Below the pieces are notes generated by a model that did no database searches, had not been told where the DNA came from, and worked only from the letters and a program-made list of their open reading frames with translations. This document shows, piece by piece, positions 5,870 through 13,103 of a stretch of DNA of 14,518 nt. The stretch comes from DATIKM01 sp035477595 (GTDB lineage Bacteria; Armatimonadota; Chthonomonadetes; Chthonomonadales; CAJBBX01), in assembly GCA_035477595.1 (NCBI GenBank), contig DATIKM010000030.1, positions 1 to 14,518 of the forward strand, read 5' to 3'. Numbering within the stretch: position 1 is the stretch's first letter; the number at the start of each line of letters is the position of its first letter. The position numbers were made by a program, and so were the translations under genes.

Positions 5870-7597
5870 CTATCTCAGCATGCGGACGGTGAGGAAGACC
5901 ATCACTTCGGTCCGGCGGTGCGACCTGTCCCTGTGTCGGAAGAGCTGCCCGATGAACGGCAGGTCTCCGAGCACCGGGATCTTCTCCATGGTCGTCATGT
6001 CCGACTCCTGGATCAGGCCTCCGATGACCAGCGTGTCGCCATCTTGGACCCTGACGGAGGTGTCGGCCTCCCGAGCCACCGTCTGGGGCAGGCCGTCCAC
6101 GAAGCCCGTCAGCGTGCTGACGACGGGATGCACGCGCAGCGTGATGGTATCGTCGTCGTTGGCTCTCGGGCGAACGAGGAGGACGATGCCCACCGGCACC
6201 TCGAGCACCGTGAACTGCGATCCAGCGGTTGCGCTGGACTGAGCGAGCACGCGGACCCGCAGCGTGTCGCCGATGAAGATGGACGCGTCCTCATCGTTCA
6301 GCGCGGTCAGCTTCGGGTTGGCGAGAAGCCGCGACTCGCGGTGTCGGATCAGGGCGTCGAGCTCTGCGCCGAAGTCCAGCGGGACGCGAGTTATCTGGCC
6401 CATCGGCAGAGGGCGGGTGGTAGCCCCGATATCCGCCGCCGGGGTTCCCAGCGGGTGCTCCGCAAACCGGAAGCGCTCCCACGACCACCGGAGGCCGATC
6501 TGCTCCGCCAGCTCCGGCGAGGTCTCCACGATCCGCGCCTCGACGAGCATCTGGCGCGGTGGCGTGTCGGTTAGCTCGAGCAACCTCATCGCGGCATCGA
6601 GGTGGGCCGGCGTGCCCTTCAGCACGAGCTTGGTGACCCGGCGCGACACTGCTGGGCCGGCGCCGGTCGTCCTGTTGAGGGCTTGATCCCTCTCGTTCCT
6701 GTCGTTGACGAAGGTTCCCGCGAGCTGGCCGCTCAGGATGTTGAACTTGGGTTGCTCCGGGTTGTTGGCCTCGGGTCCCGGCATCACCTTGACATCAGGC
6801 ACCGCCCGCGTGAGAAGCTCGATCAACTGCCCCGCGTTGACGTACTTCACGCTGTAGACGCGCACCTCATCGGTAGGCTCGCTCGGCACGTCCATCATCT
6901 CGGCCGCCCGTGTGGCGGCCTCGACTTCAGCCCTCGTTCCCGACAGCACGAGACCCGTACCGGCGACCTCCGCGGAGAGCCTTGGGGTCATCTTCGCGAG
7001 CGACGCGGCCAGTGGCGCCGCCGCCCGGTGCTTCAGCTCGACGCGTGCCGACACACGGACCTGGTCCGGCGTCGGCACGTCGTTGTGCGTCAACATTTGC
7101 TCGGCGGGCTCGATGTCCGCGTCGGCGCCGATGAGCACCACACCACGCGAGTGTGGTCGCGCGGTGAGGTCTGGGAAGGCGCTTTCGACGAGCGAGACGG
7201 CCGCCGGCGGGGGCATGTGGGTCAGGTTAACCACGCGGTTGCGTCCCAGGCGCTCGATCGTCTGGCGCATGTCGGCGCGCTGGGCGACCACGTAGGTGTC
7301 GTTGACCCTCCTCATGGCGAGGCCAGCGAGGTTCGCCACCACCTGAATGGCGTCGTCGACCGTCTTGTCGCGCAGATGGACCGTCACGAGGCCCCGCACG
7401 CCGGGGCTCAGCGCGATGTTCACGCGGCTCTGTGTCGCGAGCGCTCGCAGAACGTCCGCGACGTCGGCGTTGGCATAGTCCAGAATGACGGTGCGGGCCG
7501 CCGCGGTCGGGCTCGGGCTGCCGGAGCGCGCCACGGCGGGGCACGCCACGATGAGCGCCGCGACTGCTGCTAGCCAGGTCATACGGGTTGGTTTCAT
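5870..7597 (-). CDS. pilQ: Type IV pilus secretin PilQ
   Basis: A 575-residue secretin forming the outer-membrane gate for the pilus. The ATG at 7597 is chosen because it starts a clear signal peptide (MKPTRM, hydrophobic stretch 7-22, AVA-R cleavage near 23/24); the frame is open further upstream but overlaps pilO. Domains in order: STN-type N0 domain (about 35-105, VILDYANADVADVLRALATQSRVNIALSPGVRG), N1-like repeats (about 120-175, 180-237 and 243-345), and the C-terminal secretin domain (about 348-573). The last contains VPVGIVLLVRPRAN (467-480) and the closing signature KIPVLGDLPFIGQLFRHR (539-556). No AMIN peptidoglycan-binding domain is visible before STN, making it shorter than the PilQ of Pseudomonas or Neisseria. 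It lies 68 bp after pilO in the pilus operon. The final residues (VMVFLTVRML) match the usual secretin C-terminal strand. Confidence 0.93.
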   Translation of the reverse strand: MKPTRMTWLAAVAALIVACPAVARSGSPSPTAAARTVILDYANADVADVLRALATQSRVNIALSPGVRGLVTVHLRDKTVDDAIQVVANLAGLAMRRVNDTYVVAQRADMRQTIERLGRNRVVNLTHMPPPAAVSLVESAFPDLTARPHSRGVVLIGADADIEPAEQMLTHNDVPTPDQVRVSARVELKHRAAAPLAASLAKMTPRLSAEVAGTGLVLSGTRAEVEAATRAAEMMDVPSEPTDEVRVYSVKYVNAGQLIELLTRAVPDVKVMPGPEANNPEQPKFNILSGQLAGTFVNDRNERDQALNRTTGAGPAVSRRVTKLVLKGTPAHLDAAMRLLELTDTPPRQMLVEARIVETSPELAEQIGLRWSWERFRFAEHPLGTPAADIGATTRPLPMGQITRVPLDFGAELDALIRHRESRLLANPKLTALNDEDASIFIGDTLRVRVLAQSSATAGSQFTVLEVPVGIVLLVRPRANDDDTITLRVHPVVSTLTGFVDGLPQTVAREADTSVRVQDGDTLVIGGLIQESDMTTMEKIPVLGDLPFIGQLFRHRDRSHRRTEVMVFLTVRMLR

Positions 7598-7665
7598 GTC
7601 GGGAACCCTGTCATCCACGTTAGCCGCGTCACCACAGGCGTTGCGGCGAGGTCGGCGATCCTTGC

Positions 7666-8319
7666 TCAACTGGCGCTCGGCGCGCCGTCGGACTCCCCGG
7701 CGTGCGCCGCGGGCGCTTGAGGCGCCTCGGTCCCGCCGCCGGGAGCGTCCACGTACCGGACAATGGAGAGCGTCGTGCGAAGCATCGGGGCGGCGTCCTC
7801 CAGCGGCTCGATCCGGCACGCATCCAGGGAGATGAGGCGCTGCGAGTGCTGCAGACCGCCCAAGAAGGCCCGCAGACCCCGGAAGTCGCCCTCAAACACC
7901 ACGGTGCTGGGAATGGCGACGACGCCCTCCGGGAGCTCATCGGCGCCCTTCTTCTTCGCGTCCTTCTCGTCGCGTTTGGCGCTCGCTTTCCGGGCGGGCT
8001 GCGGCGGCGGCGCCAGCGATGCCACGGAGACCATCCGGTTGCCGGTCTGGTTGCTGAGCGTGTTGAGACCGCGCAGGAAGTCGCTCTGCTCCTGGCGAGT
8101 GTAGGGCAGGGTGGCCACCTTGGGGTCGCTTGGCTGCCCCTCGATCGCCGCCAGCTTGGTCAGGTAGGCCTTGATCTCCACGCGGTTGGCCGCGATGTCC
8201 TTGTGTGCGTCTCTGAGCCTCACGTTGCGAGGAACCATGACAAGGCAGGAGACGATCAGCACTACCGGCGGCAGCAGGATGGTAAGCCACCGCTGTACGG
8301 GAGCGGGAAGAGATCCCAT
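7666..8319 (-). CDS. pilO: PilO-like pilus alignment protein
   Basis: A 217-residue bitopic inner-membrane protein. One membrane segment (about 11-29) follows a short cytoplasmic N terminus. A helical, coiled-coil-like region comes next (about 31-60, RLRDAHKDIAANRVEIKAYLTKL), then a Lys/Ala-rich linker (about 100-128), a ferredoxin-like C-terminal domain (about 130-185, VVFEGDFRGLRAFLGGLQHSQRLISLDACRIE) and an Ala/Pro tail. This is the PilO layout; PilO pairs with PilN in the periplasm. ATG 8319 is preferred over GTG 8328 because GGGAGGTGG lies just upstream of it and the GTG falls within that ribosome-binding site. It starts 1 bp after the stop of the pilMN gene, indicating translational coupling. 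The family is divergent in sequence, so the assignment rests on layout and position. Confidence 0.85.
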   Translation of the reverse strand: MGSLPAPVQRWLTILLPPVVLIVSCLVMVPRNVRLRDAHKDIAANRVEIKAYLTKLAAIEGQPSDPKVATLPYTRQEQSDFLRGLNTLSNQTGNRMVSVASLAPPPQPARKASAKRDEKDAKKKGADELPEGVVAIPSTVVFEGDFRGLRAFLGGLQHSQRLISLDACRIEPLEDAAPMLRTTLSIVRYVDAPGGGTEAPQAPAAHAGESDGAPSAS

Positions 8320-8320
8320 G

Positions 8321-10003
8321 CTAGCCACCTCCCGAAGGTGATGTCGGTGTTGCGGCCGCTGTCTTCGGCTCCTCCAACTCCGGGCCGCCCCGCTTCACGT
8401 AGGCGGTCTGCAGGTCGAACCGGAGGAACCAGGGCCCGCCTCTGTCCCGGGACTGCTGACGGGATAGCGCGTTCAGGCGCACGGGTTCGAGAACCGGGGC
8501 CATGTTGAGCGTGTCCATGAGGTCGGCCACGGCGCGCGGCGTGTGCGCGTGACCAAGAATCGTCACGCTCCCGTCCTTGTCCATCTCCAGACTCACGAGC
8601 CCGGCTCGGGGCGGAACCGCCGCGGACACGAACTCCACCGTCTGGAGGATCGGCTTGTTGCGGAACTCGATGGCGCCCACGAGCTGTTTCTGGCGCGCCT
8701 TTTTAGCAACCGCGGCCGCGTGCTCGCCTCGGAGGGAGCTCAGCTCGTGCTTCACCTGCGTGAGGGTGCGCTGGGTACCGGCGATCCTGAAGCCCGTCAC
8801 GACAGCCGCGCCCACGGTGACCACCAGAATGAGGCCGGAGACCGCCAGGCTGAGCACCATCGCCTTCGGGGCGGCGCGTCGCTCGCGGATCACGCGGTCG
8901 CCCACGCTGAGGTCCAGCTTCGCCGCACCGCCGTAGGGGCCGCCGCAGCAGCGGAGCGCCAGCCCGATCGCCGCCAGGTAGCGTGGCACGCCTGCCGCCG
9001 GCACTCCGGAGGAAGCCGACGCTGCCGCCAGATCCTCGGGCAGCGCGGCGAGCCGGGCAGGCCGCCGCAGGTACTGGCGCATCGCCTCGAAGACGGCCGC
9101 CGCGTTGGGCGCGTCGATGGCGAAATGGATGTCGATTTGGTCCTCGCCCGTGGGGAACTCGCGGACGTAGTAGTCGATCGACCTCTGGACCTCGGTCATC
9201 AGCGCGGACATGGCTGCACGGTTGAGGCCGTCTTCCGCCGCGTCCTGGTCCTGGCTGTAGTCGCGGAAGTCCTCAGCAGGCACCAGGAGGCCTGACGGCG
9301 CCTCCGCGGCCTGCTGTCCGATGCCGTCCGCTCGGCGCACCATCTCCGCGGTGCCCGTGTCGACGCGCCGGTAGAAGCGCAGGTCGCCGTTGCAGCTCAC
9401 GCAGATGTCGGTGGCCGACTGCGAGACGACCACGGTGGCGATCGCCTCGCGGTCGATCAACTCGGCGCGCTGAGCGCGAAGCACGGCGATGGCGCCAGGC
9501 TCCACGGCGACTACGTTCAGCCCTGCAGCGTCGACCGATGCGCGGTAGCTCGCAACGACGCGCTCCTCGGCGCCCATGAGCAGCACGCGTGTGTTCGGGC
9601 CTTCAGTCGCTTTGTCTGGCCCCTCGGGGGGTACAGGCAGCCTGTGGAAGTCGAACGCGCTCTGGCCCGCCGGCAGGATGCGGAAGTGGTCCATCTCGCC
9701 CCGGACGACTGCTCGGATCTCGCTGTCGGGGACGGGCGGAATCTCCATCACGCGGGCGACGAGGCTGCCGGAGTTGATGCCGATGGCCACATGGGATGCC
9801 TTCGGCGCGATCTGCAGACAGAGACCCCGAATGGCGTCGCCCAGTGCCTCCGGGACGAGCAGTCCCTCGCGATCGATGCTGTTGGGTGGAGCTGGGATAC
9901 TGGCGATGCCCTCAAGCTGAGGTCCGCCGCTCGTGCTGCGCACGTAAGCGGCACGGATCTCGTCGCTCGAGATGTCGACGCCGATGATGGCGCGGTGTCT
10001 CAA
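8321..10003 (-). CDS. PilM-PilN fusion protein
   Basis: One uninterrupted 560-residue frame carries two pilus proteins normally encoded separately. Residues 1-355 are PilM-like, of the actin/FtsA fold: IIGVDISSDEIRAAYVR (6-22), VAIGINSGSLVARVMEIPP (72-90), then IRAVVRGEMDHFRILP, and a YLAAIGLALR element (342-351). Residues 362-560 are PilN-like: LDLSVGDRVIRERR, a membrane helix (about 381-403), a coiled-coil segment (about 405-440), and the PilN domain (about 445-535, VEFVSAAVPPRAGLVSLEMDKDGSVTILGHAHTPRAV...). PilM binds ATP and the PilN N terminus in the cytoplasm, so the fusion makes that contact permanent. At the usual second phosphate motif (DIGxxxT) the sequence reads VVVSQSAT (191-198), lacking the Asp. 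The start is TTG 10003 with GAGGAA upstream. pilO follows 1 bp after the stop. Confidence 0.88.
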   Translation of the reverse strand: MRHRAIIGVDISSDEIRAAYVRSTSGGPQLEGIASIPAPPNSIDREGLLVPEALGDAIRGLCLQIAPKASHVAIGINSGSLVARVMEIPPVPDSEIRAVVRGEMDHFRILPAGQSAFDFHRLPVPPEGPDKATEGPNTRVLLMGAEERVVASYRASVDAAGLNVVAVEPGAIAVLRAQRAELIDREAIATVVVSQSATDICVSCNGDLRFYRRVDTGTAEMVRRADGIGQQAAEAPSGLLVPAEDFRDYSQDQDAAEDGLNRAAMSALMTEVQRSIDYYVREFPTGEDQIDIHFAIDAPNAAAVFEAMRQYLRRPARLAALPEDLAAASASSGVPAAGVPRYLAAIGLALRCCGGPYGGAAKLDLSVGDRVIRERRAAPKAMVLSLAVSGLILVVTVGAAVVTGFRIAGTQRTLTQVKHELSSLRGEHAAAVAKKARQKQLVGAIEFRNKPILQTVEFVSAAVPPRAGLVSLEMDKDGSVTILGHAHTPRAVADLMDTLNMAPVLEPVRLNALSRQQSRDRGGPWFLRFDLQTAYVKRGGPELEEPKTAAATPTSPSGGG

Positions 10004-10040
10004 TGCCGTTCCTCGGGTGCGCGATCAACGCCCCTCGATA

Positions 10041-10058
10041 GCTCCGCGGCCGCGGAGC
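10041..10058. repeat. 18-bp perfect palindrome between minor pilin and pilMN genes
   Basis: GCTCCGCGGC followed by CGCGGAGC (10041-10058) reads identically on both strands. It lies in the 84-bp gap between the PilW-like stop and the pilMN TTG start. In RNA it could form a 7-bp GC stem with a 4-nt loop, possibly an intra-operon processing or pausing site. A palindrome of this kind can also arise by chance in sequence this GC-rich. Confidence 0.45.
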
Positions 10059-10087
10059 CGCTGCCCGAAGGCACGGCATGCGACCGC

Positions 10088-10648
10088 TTAGTGCGCGGGT
10101 CGTTTCTGGCGGACCTGCACCGTTGCGGTGATGGTTCGCCTGTATCCGTTATTGGCAACCGTGGCGGTGATCTTCACGGCGCCTACGTCCGCCGCGTTAG
10201 TGGTAGTGGCCCAGCCGGAGCCCGGGACGTGCCTGTAGTACACGAACGCGAGTGCCTCGACGCCGCTCGCGATGGCCTCGCCGCTGGCGGGCAGATTGTT
10301 GACCGTGCGCCTCAGGACCCCACCGGCAACGAAGTAGCGGACGCGGACGAGGGTGCGCGCCTGTGTGTCGTCGTACTGGCTGTGGAAGTCCCAGAACGCC
10401 ACCTCGCCGGCGCTCGCCGTGGTCAGCGCCGCACCCGTCGCCGGGTCGAGCTGAGCCCCTCGGAGCCGGTCGGCCAGCGAGTCCACCGCGGCGCGGGCAT
10501 TGGCGGTGGCGGCGTTTTGGCCGATGATCGTGGCGTGCGCTGCGTAGGTGCCCTGCACGAGGATGATCAGCCCCGCGCCGACGGTGAGCGCCACGATGCC
10601 CGCCACCAGGAACTCAACCAGGGTCAATCCGCGGGCCCTTGCTCTCAT
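10088..10648 (-). CDS. PilW/PulJ-like minor prepilin
   Basis: A 186-residue type IV prepilin-like protein. The short basic leader MRARARG ends at Gly7, followed by LTLVEFLVAGIVALTVGAGLIILV: prepilin peptidase cleavage after the Gly, Glu at mature position +5, and a hydrophobic helix that both anchors the protein and packs the pilus core. The globular part (about 50-185) has the alternating beta pattern of PilW/PulJ minor pseudopilins (LADRLRGAQLDPATGAAL..., VRVRYFVAGGVLRRTVN..., VEALAFVYYRH), and conserved Asp/Arg positions suit that group. ATG 10648 overlaps the stop of the PilV-like gene as ATGA, so the two are translationally coupled. Minor pilins of this type prime pilus assembly on the PilM/N/O/P platform encoded downstream. 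Confidence 0.85.
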   Translation of the reverse strand: MRARARGLTLVEFLVAGIVALTVGAGLIILVQGTYAAHATIIGQNAATANARAAVDSLADRLRGAQLDPATGAALTTASAGEVAFWDFHSQYDDTQARTLVRVRYFVAGGVLRRTVNNLPASGEAIASGVEALAFVYYRHVPGSGWATTTNAADVGAVKITATVANNGYRRTITATVQVRQKRPAH

Positions 10649-11079
10649 ATCCCCGCCCTCACGAGAAACGTGTCCGTCCGGTAGAGCACCTGGTTGGTGG
10701 CGATACGCCTCACCGACACCGTTACGGTCCGGATGGCGGAGGGATCCGGTCCCGAGCCCGAGACCGGAGGCGACGTGGCGATCGTCGTGGTCACGGCGAA
10801 TCGCGCCTGAGCCTGCGTGGTCGGGTTCTGGTTCGCGTCGAAGTGAGCCGTCGCCGAGCCCTCCGGCGCCGAGTGGAACCCCGCCAGCTTCGTGTGCTCC
10901 ATTGCCATCCGTCCGAGGTTGTAGGCGATCCCCGTGTCGTCCGTGCCGATCGTCAGCTCATGGGAGACGATCCAGAGGCGCGAGATGGCAAGGATGCCGA
11001 TGGAGAGGATTAAGCCCGCGACGAGCACCTCCACCAGCGTAAAGCCGGCTCTCGCGCGCCGTCCCCGTCTTGACTGCAT
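10645..11079 (-). CDS. PilV-like minor prepilin
   Basis: A 144-residue prepilin with a strongly basic leader (MQSRRGRRARAG), cleavage after Gly12 and the classical motif FTLVEVLVAGLILSIGILAISRLW, with Glu at mature +5. The remainder is a small beta-rich domain (LARxxxxHTKLAGFHS..., RFAVTTTIATSPPV..., RTVTVSVRRIATNQVLYRTDTFLV), as in PilV/GspI-type minor pilins. ATG 11079 has AGGGGG upstream at a slightly long spacing. Its stop overlaps the next gene's ATG (ATGA at 10645-10648). The order PilX-like, PilV-like, PilW-like fits a minor-pilin cluster forming the pilus tip complex. Confidence 0.85.
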   Translation of the reverse strand: MQSRRGRRARAGFTLVEVLVAGLILSIGILAISRLWIVSHELTIGTDDTGIAYNLGRMAMEHTKLAGFHSAPEGSATAHFDANQNPTTQAQARFAVTTTIATSPPVSGSGPDPSAIRTVTVSVRRIATNQVLYRTDTFLVRAGI

Positions 11080-11143
11080 GGTGTTCGACCCCCTGCGAGC
11101 CGGTCAGCCGGAGTCCGCCTCGGGGGCGCCGGGCCCGGCTCGA

Positions 11144-11160
11144 GCAGATCCCCGATCTGC
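11144..11160 (-). other. Small perfect hairpin in pilus operon intergenic gap
   Basis: GCAGATC (11144-11150) and GATCTGC (11154-11160) form a 7-bp stem with a 3-nt loop in the 117-bp gap between the PilX-like and PilV-like genes. No T-run follows. It may be an mRNA processing or stability element; nothing else is seen in this gap. Confidence 0.35.
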
Positions 11161-11196
11161 GCCGTCCCGCTGGCGTCCGCCCTCAGCGCCGCCCGC

Positions 11197-12447
11197 TCAC
11201 CGCGGGCGTACCTCGATCCACGAATTGTCATAGCCGTAGTAGCCGACCGATGTCGGCCCGGGAAGCGTCTTGCGGTAGTTGATGGTGACGTTGCCGTTGA
11301 TGTCCACCTGGTTGGCGAGGATCTGCCCATTGATTGTGGGGTTGCCGCTGTTGCGAACGAGACCGAAGGGCCGGCCGAATGCATCGCGGTTGTAGGCGTA
11401 GACTGAGGCGTCCATCACCTGGTTGCCCGCAAGGTCAATGCCGCCCTGGGTCGCGACAAAGATGATGCAGCGCCGGTCGATGGCGCCCGGCGCGTCCGGG
11501 TCGTACTCGGGCTGGGGCGAGATCACCGCCGTACCCCCGCGGAACCTGGCGACGTTGGGCCCGCCCTCCGGGCCGATCCAGATGTTCACGGGACCGTTTC
11601 TGTTGTCGATGTTAATGGTGCGGCTGCCGGTGAGGTTCAGGTTCTCCAGATAGATGTTGGCTGGTCCCCGGATCGTAACAGTGTTGGTGACGGAGTTGCC
11701 CACGATCGCAGGGGTGGCCGCCGTCGCGTTGTTGTTGTTAAGCCTCAGGTAGGCCAGTCCGCCCGGCGGGTGCGTGGCCGCTGGGAACATCTCCAGCGCC
11801 TTCTGGGCCACCGTAGCGAACTCGGTTCGCCTGGGCTGCCGGTAGACAGTGTAGGGGCCGGGGTTCACGCCGTTGAACCAGCCTGCGTCGGGTCCACAGA
11901 AGGTGACGCTGCCCGTGATCGTGGGCGTGCCGCTGAACCGGTAGATCCCGTTCGTGCCGATGTCGCCGGCGACGGTGAGCGACGAACCGTTCCAGACGCT
12001 AGTGCTATCCATCGTGTAGATGGCGTAGTCGCCCTTGGCGGCGAAGCCCCTCGCGCTGACCCGGATCGTGCGCTTCACGCCGTTCGCGTTGCCCTCGGCG
12101 TACACGTAGAGGTAGCCGGGCGGCGTCCACGGGGTCGATTCGGTCCCGTCGCTCGCCCTGGCGGTGCACCACACACGGAACTGCCCGCCGCCAAGACTGC
12201 GGGTGGCGCCGGGGTACTGGTCGGCCTGATCGGGATTAGCCGACACCTTGTGGAACTGGTAGTTGATGCCGGCCTCCGCCAGGTCCAGGGCCCTGGCGTG
12301 GTCCGCGTCCGTGTGAGCGCGCGCGTAGTGCGTGCGTGCTAGGAGGATGGCGCCGGCCAGCAAGGTCGACGCGATCGCCGAGAACAGGATGGTGCCCAGG
12401 AGCACCGTTCCCCGCCTTCTCCTGCGACTGGAGAGCATGCCGGTCAT
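11197..12447 (-). CDS. PilX-like pilus-associated protein with beta-helical domain
   Basis: A 416-residue protein. The ATG at 12447 is fixed by an extended Shine-Dalgarno, GAGGTGATCT, three bases upstream, although the frame stays open to 12891. The N terminus has a strongly basic leader (SSRRRRRG, Gly13) followed by a hydrophobic helix (about 14-36), then LDLAEAGINYQFHKV (about 50-64), the hallmark of PilX_N-type proteins. There is no Glu at +5 after Gly13 (TVLLG), so prepilin peptidase processing would be non-canonical, as noted for PilX/GspK-like proteins. Residues about 130-416 are rich in Gly, Asn, Thr and Val with repeated short strands (ITGSVTF, TVTIRGPANIYLENLNLTG, VDINGNVTINY), suggesting a beta-helical or polymer-forming fold at the pilus tip. 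It is the first gene of the pilus operon, 117 bp before the PilV-like gene. The pilus association is well supported; the exact role is not. Confidence 0.75.
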   Translation of the reverse strand: MTGMLSSRRRRRGTVLLGTILFSAIASTLLAGAILLARTHYARAHTDADHARALDLAEAGINYQFHKVSANPDQADQYPGATRSLGGGQFRVWCTARASDGTESTPWTPPGYLYVYAEGNANGVKRTIRVSARGFAAKGDYAIYTMDSTSVWNGSSLTVAGDIGTNGIYRFSGTPTITGSVTFCGPDAGWFNGVNPGPYTVYRQPRRTEFATVAQKALEMFPAATHPPGGLAYLRLNNNNATAATPAIVGNSVTNTVTIRGPANIYLENLNLTGSRTINIDNRNGPVNIWIGPEGGPNVARFRGGTAVISPQPEYDPDAPGAIDRRCIIFVATQGGIDLAGNQVMDASVYAYNRDAFGRPFGLVRNSGNPTINGQILANQVDINGNVTINYRKTLPGPTSVGYYGYDNSWIEVRPR

Positions 12448-13103
12448 CAGATCACCTCGGCTCCGCGCGAAGCGCATACGTGCGCACCGCGCCGAGAGAA
12501 GGCTGCGCCGCAAGCCGCGGGTATGAGAGGAACCCGCGGCCAGAGGGGCAGCGTCCCTGTGGGGTGACCGAGGCGCCCTCGGCGCGTCGGTCTGGCCCGT
12601 GTGTATCTTCCATGCACGGGCCCTCTGGCTGAGGTGGAAGCTGCTCGCACCGGCCAAACCAGTTCCTTTGCCAGCCGTCGGGCTGCGGCGATGCGACAGG
12701 AGGAAGCCCGGCGCGAGCGTCGAAGGTAGAGCGCGTGGCAGCCAGGCAGACGGGGGATGTGCGTCCGAGTCTTCGACCTGGTGGACGTGTTGGTCCGCAA
12801 CGACCACGGCGGAGCAGGTAGAGGTCGTCGGGCTCGACGCCAAAGCGACGCGCACGCCGCTGCAGGCCATTGCCACGCGCCACCTGTCCAACAGCCAAGC
12901 AGATGTACGAGCGTCTGGTCTAGCTCTCTGCCACCATCGACGGCACGGGGCGGCTGGCGAAGGTGGACGCTCGCGACTACGAGGGCCTGGGGTTGTTCAT
13001 CCTCCGCGCTCTCATGGGGGCGAGGTCGCCCCCGGAGTCGCCGCCAGTCCGCCCGAGGGCGAGCCGGCGCACACCACTACAGCTTCTCGCGGGGCGAACG
13101 CGA
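12448..13103. other. 656-bp divergent intergenic region, no convincing gene
   Basis: This gap separates the pilus operon (minus) from the Gfo/Idh/MocA gene (plus) and must contain the pilus promoter. I see no well-formed -35/-10 pair on either strand. The pilus-proximal third (12514-12685) is dense in inverted repeats (separate entry). The part from about 12757 to 13100 has open stretches with protein-like runs in more than one frame (for example 12903-13020, which starts ATG TAC GAG, meets TAG at 12921-12923 and then reads on openly into the oxidoreductase frame), but none has a recognisable family. This could be gene debris or chance in GC-rich DNA. Confidence 0.5.
12514..12629 (-). promoter_or_regulatory. 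Multi-hairpin structured leader candidate for the pilus operon
   Basis: Several inverted repeats are nested here. (a) GCCGCGGGT 12514-12522 with ACCCGCGGC 12532-12540: 9 bp, 9-nt loop. (b) 12567-12591: ACCGA/TCGGT plus an inner GCGCC/GGCGC with one mismatch. (c) GGCCCGTG 12594-12601 with CACGGGCC 12615-12622: 8 bp, 13-nt loop. (d) A long-range 9-bp match, GCCAGAGGG 12539-12547 with CCCTCTGGC 12621-12629, which would close a junction around (b) and (c) and competes at its edges with (a) and (c). A minor hairpin lies at 12672-12685. The array starts 67 bp upstream of the PilX-like ATG, where an mRNA leader would be. Alternative pairings are what a riboswitch or attenuator would show, but I could not match a known class; a non-coding RNA gene on either strand is also possible. 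Confidence 0.35.

Noticed and set aside
6602..7573. 323-codon plus-strand frame opposite pilQ
   Set aside because: It lies wholly antisense to the secretin, is His/Arg-rich and has no family features.
8320..8328. GTG 8328 as the pilO start
   Set aside because: The GTG lies within the GGGAGGTGG ribosome-binding site that serves ATG 8319.
12448..12760. Cyclic di-GMP-I, cobalamin, RNase P or SRP RNA in the pilus leader
   Set aside because: I looked for the conserved core strings of these RNAs on both strands. I found only isolated short resemblances (such as a GGAGGAAGCCCGG stretch near 12699), without the required companion motifs.
12452..12898. 148-codon minus-strand frame upstream of the PilX-like gene
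   Set aside because: The translation is Arg/Pro-rich and low in hydrophobic structure. It covers the hairpin array and ends just before the PilX-like start; no family is recognised.
12963..13103. Upstream in-frame start for the oxidoreductase (extra 47 residues)
   Set aside because: The extension is Pro/Arg-rich and precedes the Rossmann strand, with which family members normally begin; the ATG at 13104 gives the standard N terminus.
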